From NCBI RefSeq assembly GCF_014193655.1, contig NZ_JACHZQ010000001.1:372001-436000 (forward strand): a stretch of 64,000 nucleotides of DNA. The letters run 5' to 3'. Origin of the DNA: Rhizobium sp. BK313 (GTDB taxonomy: Bacteria; Pseudomonadota; Alphaproteobacteria; Rhizobiales; Rhizobiaceae). The notes beneath the pieces were generated by a model. It worked only from the letters and a program-made list of their open reading frames with translations, made no database searches and was not told the origin of the DNA. Of this stretch, positions 19,118 to 27,757 are shown in pieces. How positions within the stretch are numbered: the stretch's first letter is position 1; every line of letters starts with the position of its first letter. The position numbers were made by a program, and so were the translations under genes.

Positions 19118-19435
19118 TTAAGCAGCCGATCTACTTTTTTCCGGTTCGCAATAAATGTCTTCCAGCGTATCCAGAACCCGAATAACCGAGTCCGAAGTGC
19201 TAGAGTAATAAATCGTTTGAGCGTCACGGCGGGTCTTCACCAGCTTCTGGGCACGCAGCTTCGAAAGATGCTGGGAAAGTGCAGATTGGCTGAGCCCCAC
19301 CTGGTTGGCCAATACACCAACCGGAACTTCACCCTTGACCAGGCTGCAAAGAATCATAAGGCGCTTCGGGTTCGCCATTGCAGATAATAATGCTGCCGCC
19401 ACGTTGGAGTGTTCGGCCAAATTTCTTGTCTTCAT
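19118..19435 (-). CDS. ArsR/SmtB-family repressor, NolR-like
   Basis: 105-residue winged-helix DNA-binding protein. The core AALLSAMANPKRLMILCSLVKGEV and the recognition region VGLSQSALSQHLSKLRAQKLVKTRRDAQTIYYS closely follow NolR, the rhizobial repressor of nodulation and other genes. No metal-binding CxC motif of ArsR/SmtB sensors is visible. Rhizobia can carry more than one NolR-like protein, so no symbol is assigned. It lies downstream of the HugZ-like gene on the same strand, separated by 113 bp with its own likely control region. Confidence 0.88.
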   Translation of the reverse strand: MKTRNLAEHSNVAAALLSAMANPKRLMILCSLVKGEVPVGVLANQVGLSQSALSQHLSKLRAQKLVKTRRDAQTIYYSSTSDSVIRVLDTLEDIYCEPEKSRSAA

Positions 19436-19538
19436 CTTTTAATCTTCCTAATGCGGAGCGTACATCAGAAATTGCGATATTTCTAACCGGGGAGTTAATC
19501 CGATAAGTAACAATACCAATATAGGCCAAAGATTGTAT

Positions 19539-19557
19539 ATACCTAAATTTAAGGTAT
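19539..19557. promoter_or_regulatory. Inverted repeat upstream of the NolR-like gene
   Basis: ATACCT, AAATTTA, AGGTAT: a perfect 6+6 dyad in very AT-rich DNA about 105 bp before the regulator start. It overlaps the last codons of the HugZ-like gene. It could be an autoregulatory site, but no binding is shown. Confidence 0.35.
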
Positions 19558-20298
19558 CGAGTATGCTATTTTAGATATGTATGTATGAGCGTCTGGCAAC
19601 TCCCCTAAAGGTGGGTTGAATTCCCATCTCAGGGCCTCATCTCCCCAAATTAGGTCGATTCCTGCCATATCTAGGCCACAAATCCGCCAATTTTTGCCGC
19701 CCGATCCCTTCAGCCTACCCACAATGGTTGTGATGATATCCGGATGGTGGGCTAGTAATTCTCGCACTATCGCATCTGCCTGTTCGGCGAGCATGTCGTT
19801 AGCCGCCGAAAGAATCATCAGATCGTCACCCGATAGAATATAAGCCTTTCCGAAACCGCCATTCAGGCTGGCGGCGAGCGGTACGAGGCGGAAAAAGCAG
19901 AAATCCGGAAAGTCGGCATAGAGCTTCGCTTTGGGATGGCGGGCGAGAAAACGTGAACGAATGCGTCCGTGTAGACGGTTTCCGCGATCGATGCGCTCGG
20001 CGCTGCATTGAACGCTGAGGCGCGGATGGGCGAGCGGATCGCCCTTGCCGGGCTCGCCAAAGAGAGCCGAGGCGCGCGGGTCTTTCGACAGCGCCTTGGT
20101 ATGAGCTGAAAGGCCGGAGACAAGAATGACCGGCACACCGTCGATATCCGTACCGGTCAACACGCGGCTGACGGAGGGAAAGCCGGTCTCGGGATCGATG
20201 ACGGCAAGGGCCGCATAGCGGGCGGAGCGGAGCAGGATGCGCGCCTGCCTGCGCGCCTCGTCATCGGTTTCCCGCAGCACGGACGGCTTGTCGTTCAT
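19549..20298 (-). CDS. HugZ/HutZ-like FMN-binding split-barrel protein (heme-utilisation family)
   Basis: 249 residues. The N-terminal pyridoxamine-phosphate-oxidase-like split barrel (ARILLRSARYAALAVIDPETGFPSVSRV, LSVQCSAER) is followed by a C-terminal DUF2470-like domain (GLDMAGIDLIWGDEALRWEFNPPL). Members bind heme and help release or store its iron. The start at 20298 has GGAGGTCACC directly before the ATG; upstream starts at 20313 and beyond lack one. No heme transport genes are adjacent, so a general role is possible. Confidence 0.8.
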   Translation of the reverse strand: MNDKPSVLRETDDEARRQARILLRSARYAALAVIDPETGFPSVSRVLTGTDIDGVPVILVSGLSAHTKALSKDPRASALFGEPGKGDPLAHPRLSVQCSAERIDRGNRLHGRIRSRFLARHPKAKLYADFPDFCFFRLVPLAASLNGGFGKAYILSGDDLMILSAANDMLAEQADAIVRELLAHHPDIITTIVGRLKGSGGKNWRICGLDMAGIDLIWGDEALRWEFNPPLGELPDAHTYISKIAYSIP

Positions 20299-20583
20299 GG
20301 TGACCTCCGTCATTTGACACTCGGCGAACGTGATAGGTGTGTTGAATCGGGCTGCGGTATCGTATCGGCAACGGCGGGGGCATGCAAAGCGACGTGTTCC
20401 GAGGATAGTGGGACAACAAGACCGCTTCTTTCCCGGTCCCAACCAACATGTGGAATACTTGCCGCCGCAAGGTCGGGTCGCAGAACTCCGACTTTTGCGA
20501 CTGAGTTTTGCGCCCGAAACGCTCCTGGTTTTTCCGTACTGACAATCTTATCGCGAATGTCAGCATTTTTGTGAAACAGTGCA

Positions 20584-21582
20584 TCACTTGTCGGTAGCCA
20601 ACTCGGAGCGGAAAAACCGCACCAGATCTCGATTTAAACTCTCTTGGAAAGCGACTCGATCAAACCCAGGTTGATCCGAGCAGATCTCCAGATTGAGGGC
20701 CCGAGCAGCTTCACTGCAGGGCTTTAGAAACGAGTAGTGCCTGGCATCCTTGACATCATGCACAGCGATTACATGAGGGAGGTAGCGTTGCAGGTATCCG
20801 ACATTGCTTTCGAAGGGAACGACGTGATCCTCACTGCCGCCCCAAAGCTCGACGGGGATTTTGATCTTACTGAGCGAGCTTGGATCGAATGAGAACGCCC
20901 ACCCCGGCGATACCAGCACCGCCGCCTTGATGCGAGCGTCATGCTGCCATTCGGACACCGGCCGTGCTGCTACCTGCGGTCGCGACAAGACCGCCGCGCT
21001 GCCCTGTTGGCACACACCTTCCAGCGGGTCGGCGGCGCAATGAACCGGGAAAAGCTTCCAGTCGGGAGTTCCGCCGATTGCGACCAGACCGGTGAAGCCG
21101 CCCGCTGAAAAGCCATAAAAGCCGATTTCAGATTTCTCCAGATGATCGCGTCCTGGCCATGTTTGCATCATGTAGTCCAGAACCCGGCTTGTTTGACGGG
21201 GGCGGTTCAGCAGAATTTGCACGACCTTGTCGCCGCTGTCTTTGTAGTTGTCTCCTGGATATGTCAGAGAGACAGCGACGAACCCTGCTTTCGCAAGGAC
21301 AAGCGCCGATTCTGACCGATCGGTAAAGCGGCCCGCGCTGCCATGGGAAAAGATGACCATGGGTAGGTGATCACCTGCGATTTCACCGTTGACGGCAACG
21401 GTTTGCGCGACATCCCCCAAAGTTGTGGGCGCGGTGATCGAGTTGCTGGGATACCAGATGCCCAATTCGATCGGTCTGCCCGTATCGTCGGGAATGGAAA
21501 GGTATTGAAAACCGACAGCGCCTGCGGATTCGGCGATAAAAATCGGGAGCGTGATCGCTAGCAACCTCAACAGCCATTTCAT
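20584..21582 (-). CDS. Secreted alpha/beta-hydrolase (dienelactone/PAF-acetylhydrolase-like), copy 1
   Basis: 332 residues with a signal peptide at 1-22 (MKWLLRLLAITLPIFIAESAGA). The catalytic Ser lies in GFSAGG, the Asp in WGGSEDHVVPF and the His in ARHYSFL. The start has GGGAGG 7 nt upstream. It is paralogous to the gene at 23497-24468: both share GFQ at the mature N-terminus, a SHG oxyanion region, PGDN, RP-x3-RV-D and GFDR-AF near the end. The two copies flank a PadR-HAAS-GIN operon. The substrate is unknown; a periplasmic ester or lactone is likely. Confidence 0.82.
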   Translation of the reverse strand: MKWLLRLLAITLPIFIAESAGAVGFQYLSIPDDTGRPIELGIWYPSNSITAPTTLGDVAQTVAVNGEIAGDHLPMVIFSHGSAGRFTDRSESALVLAKAGFVAVSLTYPGDNYKDSGDKVVQILLNRPRQTSRVLDYMMQTWPGRDHLEKSEIGFYGFSAGGFTGLVAIGGTPDWKLFPVHCAADPLEGVCQQGSAAVLSRPQVAARPVSEWQHDARIKAAVLVSPGWAFSFDPSSLSKIKIPVELWGGSEDHVVPFESNVGYLQRYLPHVIAVHDVKDARHYSFLKPCSEAARALNLEICSDQPGFDRVAFQESLNRDLVRFFRSELATDK

Positions 21583-21695
21583 GAAGAACCTCCCAAATTT
21601 CTGATGAGGACTTGTCGCAACTATGCCGAGCGATGCCGGCTTGAACGGCAGCACAATCGACATGCGCGCATTCCGGCGATTGCGAGCTGCCGGGG

Positions 21696-22403
21696 CTATG
21701 GCACTTGCACGATGCGGCCGCTGCCTCTGATTTCCGAGCGCCGCAAGATCGGGCGGCCGAACAGCTCGACGTTACCGCTTCCGGAAATCGAGACGTCCGC
21801 ATCCGCCTGTGCGGTCATTTGCGCGTCGCCGCTGCCGCGAATGTCTATCTGAACGGATTTGGCGGCCAGGTCCTTGAGCCGTGCGGCGCCCGAGCCGGAG
21901 ATGTTCAGGCCGACCGTATCGGCGGTTCCGGTGGCCGCGACGCTGCCGCTTCCCCGGATGTTCAACCGCAACTGGGGCTGATTGATTTGCGACAAGGTAA
22001 GATCGCCGCTGCCAAGCAGCTTCCAGTTTGATATTGCCGGCCCCGACAGGCTGACGTCGAGCCGGGACTCAAACCAGCCCGGATCACAATCCAAACTCAA
22101 TCTGCCGCCTTCCATCCGCACATGGTCGATAAGCGCTGGGTCGCCGCTCACGATAGCCTCCGCTTTGTCCCCCGGCTGGTAGCGGACCGAAGCCGGCAGA
22201 TCGATCGCCAGACTGTCGCTGGCGGTGAAGGGCAGGGTAACCTGCTGTTTGGTGGAGGCGGTCGATCCGCAGGTGGACGGCACCGCGCCCCACAAATGCG
22301 TTGCATTGGCCCATTCTCGTCCGGAAAGTCCGATACCCAGCGCCAGAAAGACCACTGCACCGATCAATCCCGTCGTCGCGACGAATGCCAATTTTCCAGT
22401 CAT
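21696..22403 (-). CDS. Anchored GIN-domain (DUF2807) beta-helix protein
   Basis: 235 residues. An N-terminal hydrophobic segment (about 3-25) acts as signal or anchor. The rest is a repetitive beta-solenoid with recurring GSG turns (LLGSGDL, IRGSGSV, ISGSGAA, IRGSGDA, ISGSGNV, IRGSGRI) about every 20 residues, the hallmark of the putative autotransporter adhesin head GIN domain. It is the last gene of an operon behind the HAAS and PadR genes. A role in cell-envelope sensing is inferred from this recurrent gene trio. Confidence 0.85.
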   Translation of the reverse strand: MTGKLAFVATTGLIGAVVFLALGIGLSGREWANATHLWGAVPSTCGSTASTKQQVTLPFTASDSLAIDLPASVRYQPGDKAEAIVSGDPALIDHVRMEGGRLSLDCDPGWFESRLDVSLSGPAISNWKLLGSGDLTLSQINQPQLRLNIRGSGSVAATGTADTVGLNISGSGAARLKDLAAKSVQIDIRGSGDAQMTAQADADVSISGSGNVELFGRPILRRSEIRGSGRIVQVP

Positions 22404-22438
22404 TGTCCGGTTTCCTTCAAGGTTGTGTCATGCCGGGC

Positions 22439-23011
22439 TCAAACGCGGTCTTGGTCCAGTTGAGCGAGGCGGAAATGCAGCCGGGCATAGTGCCCGAATA
22501 TGCGTATGCCCGTGCCCAACCCCAGCAGCAGCAAAGCGCCACCGCCGATAAGGCAACTCACCAGCCCGGCGCCGATGAGGACGCGGCTCAAAGTCATCGT
22601 GACCGGGCCGCCAACCTCAAACAGCAGTGTGGTGAGGATGATCTTCAGACCCATTGCGCCGATAGCCACCAGCGCGATGGCAAGGCCGAGCGCAACGAAG
22701 ATGGTAACAATGAGAAGCGGCAGCAGGAAAAGGATGTCGACGATGGCGAGGCCAGTCAGGGCCAGCGCAGCGGCCAACATGTTCGACACGCTCCAATGGG
22801 CTTCGAAGCGGCGCAGCCCGGCCTCGGCCCGCAACTCCCGGGCAATCCTGGCCGGGTCGCCCAACGCCGCCGCGACTTCCGTCTCGCTACGGCCGGAAGT
22901 TTCGGATTCGGCGAAATGGGCGGAATAGTCGTCAACGATATCGTCGATCTCCTGAGGCGGCAGGCCGGCGAGCCCCAGTCTCAGCGTGCGCAAGAAGGCG
23001 TCCCTGGTCAT
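22439..23011 (-). CDS. HAAS/DUF1700 membrane protein
   Basis: 190 residues. The N-terminal cytoplasmic helical domain (1-75) has FLRTLRLGLAGLPPQEIDDIVDDYSAHF and GDPARIARELR, the conserved HAAS-type pattern. Three or four transmembrane helices follow (about 78-170). This family is regularly coupled to PadR regulators and is thought to relay envelope state. Its start overlaps the padR stop by 4 nt, so translation is coupled. Confidence 0.85.
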   Translation of the reverse strand: MTRDAFLRTLRLGLAGLPPQEIDDIVDDYSAHFAESETSGRSETEVAAALGDPARIARELRAEAGLRRFEAHWSVSNMLAAALALTGLAIVDILFLLPLLIVTIFVALGLAIALVAIGAMGLKIILTTLLFEVGGPVTMTLSRVLIGAGLVSCLIGGGALLLLGLGTGIRIFGHYARLHFRLAQLDQDRV

Positions 23012-23334
23012 GGCAAATCCTCAAGGAGTTTATCGACTGCGCTCGCGAAGGAGCGCCAGTCGCGGCGATGAGCTTCGAAAATCGTCCGGCCCAAAGGCGT
23101 AAGCCGGTAATATTTACGGGGTGGCCCGTTGCTTGACTCGACGATACGGGTGGCGACGAGACCGTCATTCTGCATCCGGCGCATCAGAGGATAGATCGTA
23201 CCTTCTCCCATGCCGACGGCGGCGACCAAAGTGCTGGCGATTTCATAGCCATAGCTTTCGCCCCGCGACAGCACGGCCAGGACGCATAGATCAAGGGCGC
23301 CTTTTCGTAATTGAACTTGGATCGAGTCGGTCAT
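23008..23334 (-). CDS. PadR-family transcriptional regulator
   Basis: 108-residue winged helix: QLRKGALDLCVLAVLSRGESYGYEIASTLV, then VGMGEGTIYPLMRRMQNDGLVATRIVESSNGPPRKYYRLTPLG (key residues EGTIYP and RKYY). PadR proteins repress envelope- or stress-related promoters. It heads the PadR-HAAS-GIN operon; the start at 23334 is preferred over a frame reaching 23367. The divergent hydrolase gene begins about 160 bp away and is a plausible target. Confidence 0.88.
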   Translation of the reverse strand: MTDSIQVQLRKGALDLCVLAVLSRGESYGYEIASTLVAAVGMGEGTIYPLMRRMQNDGLVATRIVESSNGPPRKYYRLTPLGRTIFEAHRRDWRSFASAVDKLLEDLP

Positions 23335-23496
23335 GAATGCCTCGGGTTTACAGTATGCATATAACAAGCTATCTGTTTATGCAAGGTAGTGGTTGATCTG
23401 TATTCTGGCGCGGCTCGCACGCGTCCTGATGCGGTCACGATGCTTCATCGCACCGACCATACCGAAGGGTACTTTTCGCTAAACGGAGCAATGACA

Positions 23497-24468
23497 ATGA
23501 GCCGCCTGAGCTTCATCCTTACCGCCCTGCTTTGTCTTGCGACCTCGCTGGCGCACGCAGCCGGCTTCCAATTCATTGATGTCCCGGGCAGCGGGGCGCT
23601 TCAGCCACTGAAAGGGGCGGTCTGGTATCCGTGTGCTCAACCGGCAAACGAAGTGAAACTTGGCCCCTTCATCATGTCCGTCGCCAAGGATTGCCCGATT
23701 GCCGGCAAGAAGCTGCCGCTTGTCGTCATCTCGCATGGCAGGGGCGGCACCTTCCTCGATCATCGTGATACAGCCGAGATCCTGGCGGATGCCGGCTTCA
23801 TCGTCGTCGCCATCAACCATCCCGGCGACAATGCGATGGACAAGAGCCGTACTGGCGAATTCTCGGTCTTCATGGAGCGCCCGGCCGATATCAAGCGGGT
23901 GATCGACTTCGTGCTCGGCTCATGGCCTGATGCCGCAAGGGTCGATGCCGGGCGCATCGGCATCTTCGGCTTTTCACGCGGAGGCTACACCGGGCTCGTC
24001 GCCGTAGGCGCCAAGCCGTATTTCGGCAAGCGCTTGAGGCTATGCGAAGGCAAGGACAGCGCACCCTGCGATCAGGTTCACAAAGGAGAGCTTCCTGAAC
24101 TTGCCCACGACCCACGCATCAAGGCTGCGGTGGTCGCCGACCCGCTCAGCGTCTTCTTCACGGTGGAGAGTTTCAAGAATGTAAGGGTACCGGTGCAGCT
24201 ATGGGGCTCCGAGCGGGGTGGCGGCGGCGTGACGCCCGAGAGCGTCGTGGGCGCGGCCAACCAGTTGCCGTCAAAACCCGATTTTCATGCTGTGCCCAAT
24301 TCGCAGCATTTCGCCTTCCTGGCCCCTTGTCCGACCGAACTGTCGAAGATTGCGCCAGAAATCTGCGCCGATGGGCCCGGCTTCGACCGCACAGCGTTCC
24401 ACAAGGAGTTCGATGCCGAAGTGCTCGCGTTCTTCCGCAAGCATCTGGTCGACGCGCAACAATTCTAA
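23497..24468 (+). CDS. Secreted alpha/beta-hydrolase (dienelactone/PAF-acetylhydrolase-like), copy 2
   Basis: 323 residues. The signal peptide MSRLSFILTALLCLATSLAHA is followed by AGFQFIDVPG. The catalytic Ser is in GFSRGG and the His in SQHFAFL; the acid residue lies in the strand after VQLWG but is less clear, because a GGGG stretch replaces the GGSEDH seen in copy 1. The second of two close ATGs is used because GGAG is correctly spaced from it. It is divergent from padR and paralogous to 20584-21582. Confidence 0.82.
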   Translation: MSRLSFILTALLCLATSLAHAAGFQFIDVPGSGALQPLKGAVWYPCAQPANEVKLGPFIMSVAKDCPIAGKKLPLVVISHGRGGTFLDHRDTAEILADAGFIVVAINHPGDNAMDKSRTGEFSVFMERPADIKRVIDFVLGSWPDAARVDAGRIGIFGFSRGGYTGLVAVGAKPYFGKRLRLCEGKDSAPCDQVHKGELPELAHDPRIKAAVVADPLSVFFTVESFKNVRVPVQLWGSERGGGGVTPESVVGAANQLPSKPDFHAVPNSQHFAFLAPCPTELSKIAPEICADGPGFDRTAFHKEFDAEVLAFFRKHLVDAQQF

Positions 24469-24690
24469 GGATGGCTCGCATTCAGTCGCAATATGCAGCG
24501 AAGGAGGGGATGGCTGGGACTTGCATTGCCCATTCGTCCCCAAATTCTCACAGCACATACCGATGTAGTTCCTTGCGTTCGCAAAGGACACGCCCGACGC
24601 CAATGATGTCCTAACTCTGGCAAGCCAGGGTGCTGAGCTCTTCCTCAGTTGGGCAAAGAGATCGTTCGGGAACTTATCGAGTGATCTACA

Positions 24691-24721
24691 CGAAGCCCCT
24701 CTTCGCGGCGGAGGGGCTTCG
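24691..24721 (-). repeat. 11-bp hairpin just beyond choV
   Basis: CGAAGCCCCTC and GAGGGGCTTCG form a perfect stem around a 9-nt loop, 4 nt past the choV stop codon. No T-run follows on the operon strand, so it may define the 3' end by Rho or processing, or protect the mRNA. Confidence 0.6.
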
Positions 24722-24725
24722 AGAT

Positions 24726-25775
24726 CTACTCCTTCCGCCGGTGGCTGGTGAGGCCAGCCACGACATCCTGGGCGGAAATCGTCCCGATGATCACACCGTT
24801 GTCAACGACGCCGATGTTGCCCGGCTGGCGTGTCAGCGCATCGAGAATATCGATGAGCGGCGTTGTAGATGTTGCCGTGGCGGTGACTGAGCCGCCTGTC
24901 GCGGCGTGGCCGAGGCCCTGTTGCATGACGTCGCGGGCGGTCAACATGCTGATCGGGTTCATGTGCTGCACGAAGTCGGCAACATATTGATCCGCAGGGT
25001 TCTTGACGATTTCCTGCGGCGTGCCGCACTGGATGATGCGCCCGCTCTCCATGATGGCGATGCGGTTGCCGATGCGGAATGCCTCGTCGAGATCGTGGCT
25101 GACGAAGAGGATCGTACGCTTCAGGCGGCGTTGGAATTCCAGAAGCTCGTCCTGCAGGCGGGTGCGGATCAGTGGATCGAGTGCCGAGAACGGCTCGTCC
25201 ATGAGCAGGATCGGCGCGCCGGTGGCGAAGGCGCGGGCGAGGCCGACACGCTGCTGCATGCCTCCGGAGAGTTCGTTGACCCGGCGGCTAGCCCATTGCG
25301 TCAGGTTGACGAGTTGCAACTGTTCGTCGACGCGTTTCTTTCGTTCGGCCTCCGGTACGCCGGCAAGCTCCAATCCGAAGCCGACATTATCGGCGACGGT
25401 GCGCCAGGGCAGCAATGCGAACTGCTGGAACACCATGGACACGGTGTGCATACGCAGGTCGCGCAGCGCCTTGGGGTTGCAACTATAGGGATTGACCGGC
25501 CCCGTCTTGCTTTTGACGACGACATCACCGCGCACGACCGGCGCCAAGCCATTGACGGCGCGCAGCAGCGTCGATTTGCCGGAGCCGGACAGGCCCATCA
25601 GCACGAGGATTTCGCCTTCCTCGATGTCGAGCGTGGCGTTGGCGACACCGAGCACCAGGCCGGTCGCCTTGCTGATCTCGTCGCGGGACTTGCCCGCGTC
25701 GGCGAGCTTGAGCGCTGCTTCCGGACGGTCGCCGAAGATGATGCTGACATTGTTGAAACCGACGGCGGTGGTCAT
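24726..25775 (-). CDS. choV: Choline ABC transporter ATP-binding protein ChoV
   Basis: 349-residue ATPase of the glycine-betaine/choline (ProV/OpuA) class. Walker A GLSGSGKST, VFQQFALLPWRTV, signature LSGGMQQRVGLARA, Walker B LLMDEPFSALDP and SHDLDEAFR are present. The C-terminal CBS-like region (about 270-345) ends VVDNGVIIGTISAQDVVAGL. The start ATG overlaps the choW stop by 4 nt and has AGGAGA upstream. A longer open frame reaching 26579 is only a shadow through choW. Confidence 0.93.
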   Translation of the reverse strand: MTTAVGFNNVSIIFGDRPEAALKLADAGKSRDEISKATGLVLGVANATLDIEEGEILVLMGLSGSGKSTLLRAVNGLAPVVRGDVVVKSKTGPVNPYSCNPKALRDLRMHTVSMVFQQFALLPWRTVADNVGFGLELAGVPEAERKKRVDEQLQLVNLTQWASRRVNELSGGMQQRVGLARAFATGAPILLMDEPFSALDPLIRTRLQDELLEFQRRLKRTILFVSHDLDEAFRIGNRIAIMESGRIIQCGTPQEIVKNPADQYVADFVQHMNPISMLTARDVMQQGLGHAATGGSVTATATSTTPLIDILDALTRQPGNIGVVDNGVIIGTISAQDVVAGLTSHRRKE

Positions 25776-26632
25776 GAGCGTTCTCCTTCGCCGGGGGCAC
25801 GGAACATGCGGTCGAGAATGATCGCCAGGATGACGATGCAGGCGCCGGAATCGAAGCTCTTGGCGACGTTGACGCTGTTCAGCGCGCGCAGCACCGGCAC
25901 GCCGAGGCCAGGCGCGCCGACCAGCGCCGCGATCGACACCATGGAGAGCGAGAGCATGATCGTCTGCGTCAGGCCAGCCATGATCTGCGGCGTTGCGAAG
26001 GGGAGCTCGACCTTGCGTAGCACCTGGCGCGGCGTTGCGCCGAAGGACTCGGCGGCTTCGACGAGAGACGGCGGCGTCGAGATGATGCCAAGACGAGTCA
26101 TGCGGATCGGCGCTGGGATGGCGAAGACGACGGTAGCGACCAGGCCCGGCACCATGCCGAGGCCAAGAAGGATCATCGCCGGCACCAGATAGACAAAGGT
26201 CGGGATGGTTTGCATCAGATCGAGAATCGGGCGCATGAAGGCATAGAGCCAGGGGCGGCGGGCGGCAGCGATGCCGAGGGGGACACCGACGAGCATGCTG
26301 ACGAAGGTCGAGGCGAGCACCAGCGCCAGCGTCTCCGTCGTTTCCTTCCAATAGCCCTGATTGATGGTGATCAGCAGGCCGATCAAGGTCAGGACCGCGA
26401 CCGGAATGCTCCGGCGCAGCCAGTAGGCAATGGCCGCGAAAACGACGACAACGACCAGCGGATGCGGTGCCTGCAGCAGGAAGAGCAGCGCTTTGATCAC
26501 ATGTGCGACGAGGAAGGAAAGCCCATCGAAAAACCAGGTGACGTTGGTCGTCAGCCAATCCACGACGGCTTTTGCCCACGGACCGATGGGGATGCGATAA
26601 TCGGTTAACCAGTTCACGTCTTTGCCCACCAT
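25772..26632 (-). CDS. choW: Choline ABC transporter permease ChoW
   Basis: 286-residue permease with an amphipathic N-terminus (VVDWLTTNVTWFFDGLSF) and about six membrane helices. The EAA loop LVEAAESFGATPRQVLRKVELPFATPQIMAG and TIPTFVYLVPAMILLGLG match ProW/ChoW permeases. It imports choline, used in rhizobia for betaine synthesis and phosphatidylcholine. Confidence 0.93.
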   Translation of the reverse strand: MVGKDVNWLTDYRIPIGPWAKAVVDWLTTNVTWFFDGLSFLVAHVIKALLFLLQAPHPLVVVVVFAAIAYWLRRSIPVAVLTLIGLLITINQGYWKETTETLALVLASTFVSMLVGVPLGIAAARRPWLYAFMRPILDLMQTIPTFVYLVPAMILLGLGMVPGLVATVVFAIPAPIRMTRLGIISTPPSLVEAAESFGATPRQVLRKVELPFATPQIMAGLTQTIMLSLSMVSIAALVGAPGLGVPVLRALNSVNVAKSFDSGACIVILAIILDRMFRAPGEGERS

Positions 26633-26692
26633 TGGGGCGGCGATTCCGGACGTCTCAAGTGGTTCCGGATAGGGCCGCCGGAGAATAACGGC

Positions 26693-26735
26693 CTATTGCG
26701 CCACACGGGTCGCTACCCGTTGTGTGGCGCAATAG
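26693..26735 (-). repeat. Long hairpin between choX and choW
   Basis: TATTGCGCCACAC pairs with GTGTGGCGCAATA (13 bp), and an inner ACCC/GGGT stem is offset by two unpaired bases. There is no T-run on the operon strand. Together with the 26767-26789 stem it separates choX from choWV and probably tunes their relative mRNA levels. Confidence 0.7.
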
Positions 26736-26766
26736 AAGGGAAGTGGTCTCTCGTCCACGGAAGAGA

Positions 26767-26789
26767 AAGGGGCGGTTGAGCCGCCCCTT
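26767..26789 (-). terminator. 9-bp hairpin after choX, partial terminator
   Basis: AAGGGGCGG and CCGCCCCTT flank a 5-nt loop, 11 nt beyond the choX stop. On the minus strand it is followed by the pyrimidine-rich TCTCTT rather than a clean T-run, which suggests leaky termination. Confidence 0.55.
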
Positions 26790-26800
26790 ATCCCCCGACG

Positions 26801-27757
26801 TTACAGGCCGAGTTTGGACTTGACCGCTGCGAGCCCGTCACCGCCATCCTTGGTGGTGACGCCGGCGAGCCAAGGGGTGATCGCCGTCGGATTGGCCTTC
26901 AGCCATTCAGTCGCAGCCGCTTCCGGCTCCTTGCCGTCATTCAGGATCTTGCCCATGATCTCGTTTTCCATCGGCAGCGAGAAGACGAGGTTTTTGACGA
27001 AGGTGCCGACGTTCGGGCATTCCTGCAGGTAGCCGGCACGGACATTGGTGTAAACCGTCGCGCCGCCGAAGTTCGGTCCGAAAACGTCGTCACCGCCGGT
27101 GAGGTAAGTCATCTTGTAGGTGCTGTTCATCGGATGCGGGGCCCAGCCGAGGAAAATGATCGGCTTGCCTTCCTTGTCGGCGCGCGACACCTGGGCAAGC
27201 ATGCCCTGTTCGGACGATTCGACCACTTCGAAGCCCTTGAGGCCGAAGCTGTTCTTGTCGACCATATCGATGACCAGGCGGTTGCCGTCATTGCCCGGCT
27301 CGATGCCGTAGATCTTGCCGTCGAGATCGTCCTTGTGGGCTGCGATATCCTTGAAGTCCTTGATGCCGAGTTCGGCGCCCTTTTCATTGGTTGCCAGCGT
27401 ATATTTGGCGCCTTCCAGGTTGGCGCGAACGGTTTCGACCGACTTGTCTTCGGCGAACGGCTTGATGTTCTCGGCCATGGAGGGCATCCAGTTGCCGAGG
27501 AAGACGTCGATATCCTTGTTCTTCAGCGACTGATAGGTCACCGGAACAGCGAGTACCTTGACGTCGGTGTCGTAGCCGAGCGCCTTCAGAAGGATGGAGG
27601 CCGTCGCGGTGGTCGAGGTAATATCGGTCCAACCCACATCAGCGAAATGCACGGTGCTACAGCTTGCCGGTTCAGCGGCAGAGGCGGTGGTTGCACCCAG
27701 CGTCAGCGCGGAGAGAGCTGAAGCGAAGGCAAATGCGGTAAAAGTCATTTTTATCAT
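26801..27757 (-). CDS. choX: Periplasmic choline-binding protein ChoX
   Basis: 318-residue solute-binding protein. The signal peptide (MIKMTFTAFAFASALSALTL...ASA) is followed by a mature part with the ligand-site block CSTVHFADVGWTDITSTTATA, GNWMPSM and FLGWAPHPMN, which supply the aromatic residues of the choline box. The start at 27757 has GGGAG 9 nt upstream; an upstream in-frame start at 27796 adds a non-signal extension. It is first in choXWV and divergent from thymidine kinase. Confidence 0.93.
   Translation of the reverse strand: MIKMTFTAFAFASALSALTLGATTASAAEPASCSTVHFADVGWTDITSTTATASILLKALGYDTDVKVLAVPVTYQSLKNKDIDVFLGNWMPSMAENIKPFAEDKSVETVRANLEGAKYTLATNEKGAELGIKDFKDIAAHKDDLDGKIYGIEPGNDGNRLVIDMVDKNSFGLKGFEVVESSEQGMLAQVSRADKEGKPIIFLGWAPHPMNSTYKMTYLTGGDDVFGPNFGGATVYTNVRAGYLQECPNVGTFVKNLVFSLPMENEIMGKILNDGKEPEAAATEWLKANPTAITPWLAGVTTKDGGDGLAAVKSKLGL

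Noticed and set aside
24726..26579. A 617-codon open frame that seems to fuse an unknown N-terminal part to the ChoV ATPase
   Set aside because: The first 268 codons are the out-of-frame shadow of choW. A proper choV start with AGGAGA overlaps the choW stop at 25772-25775.
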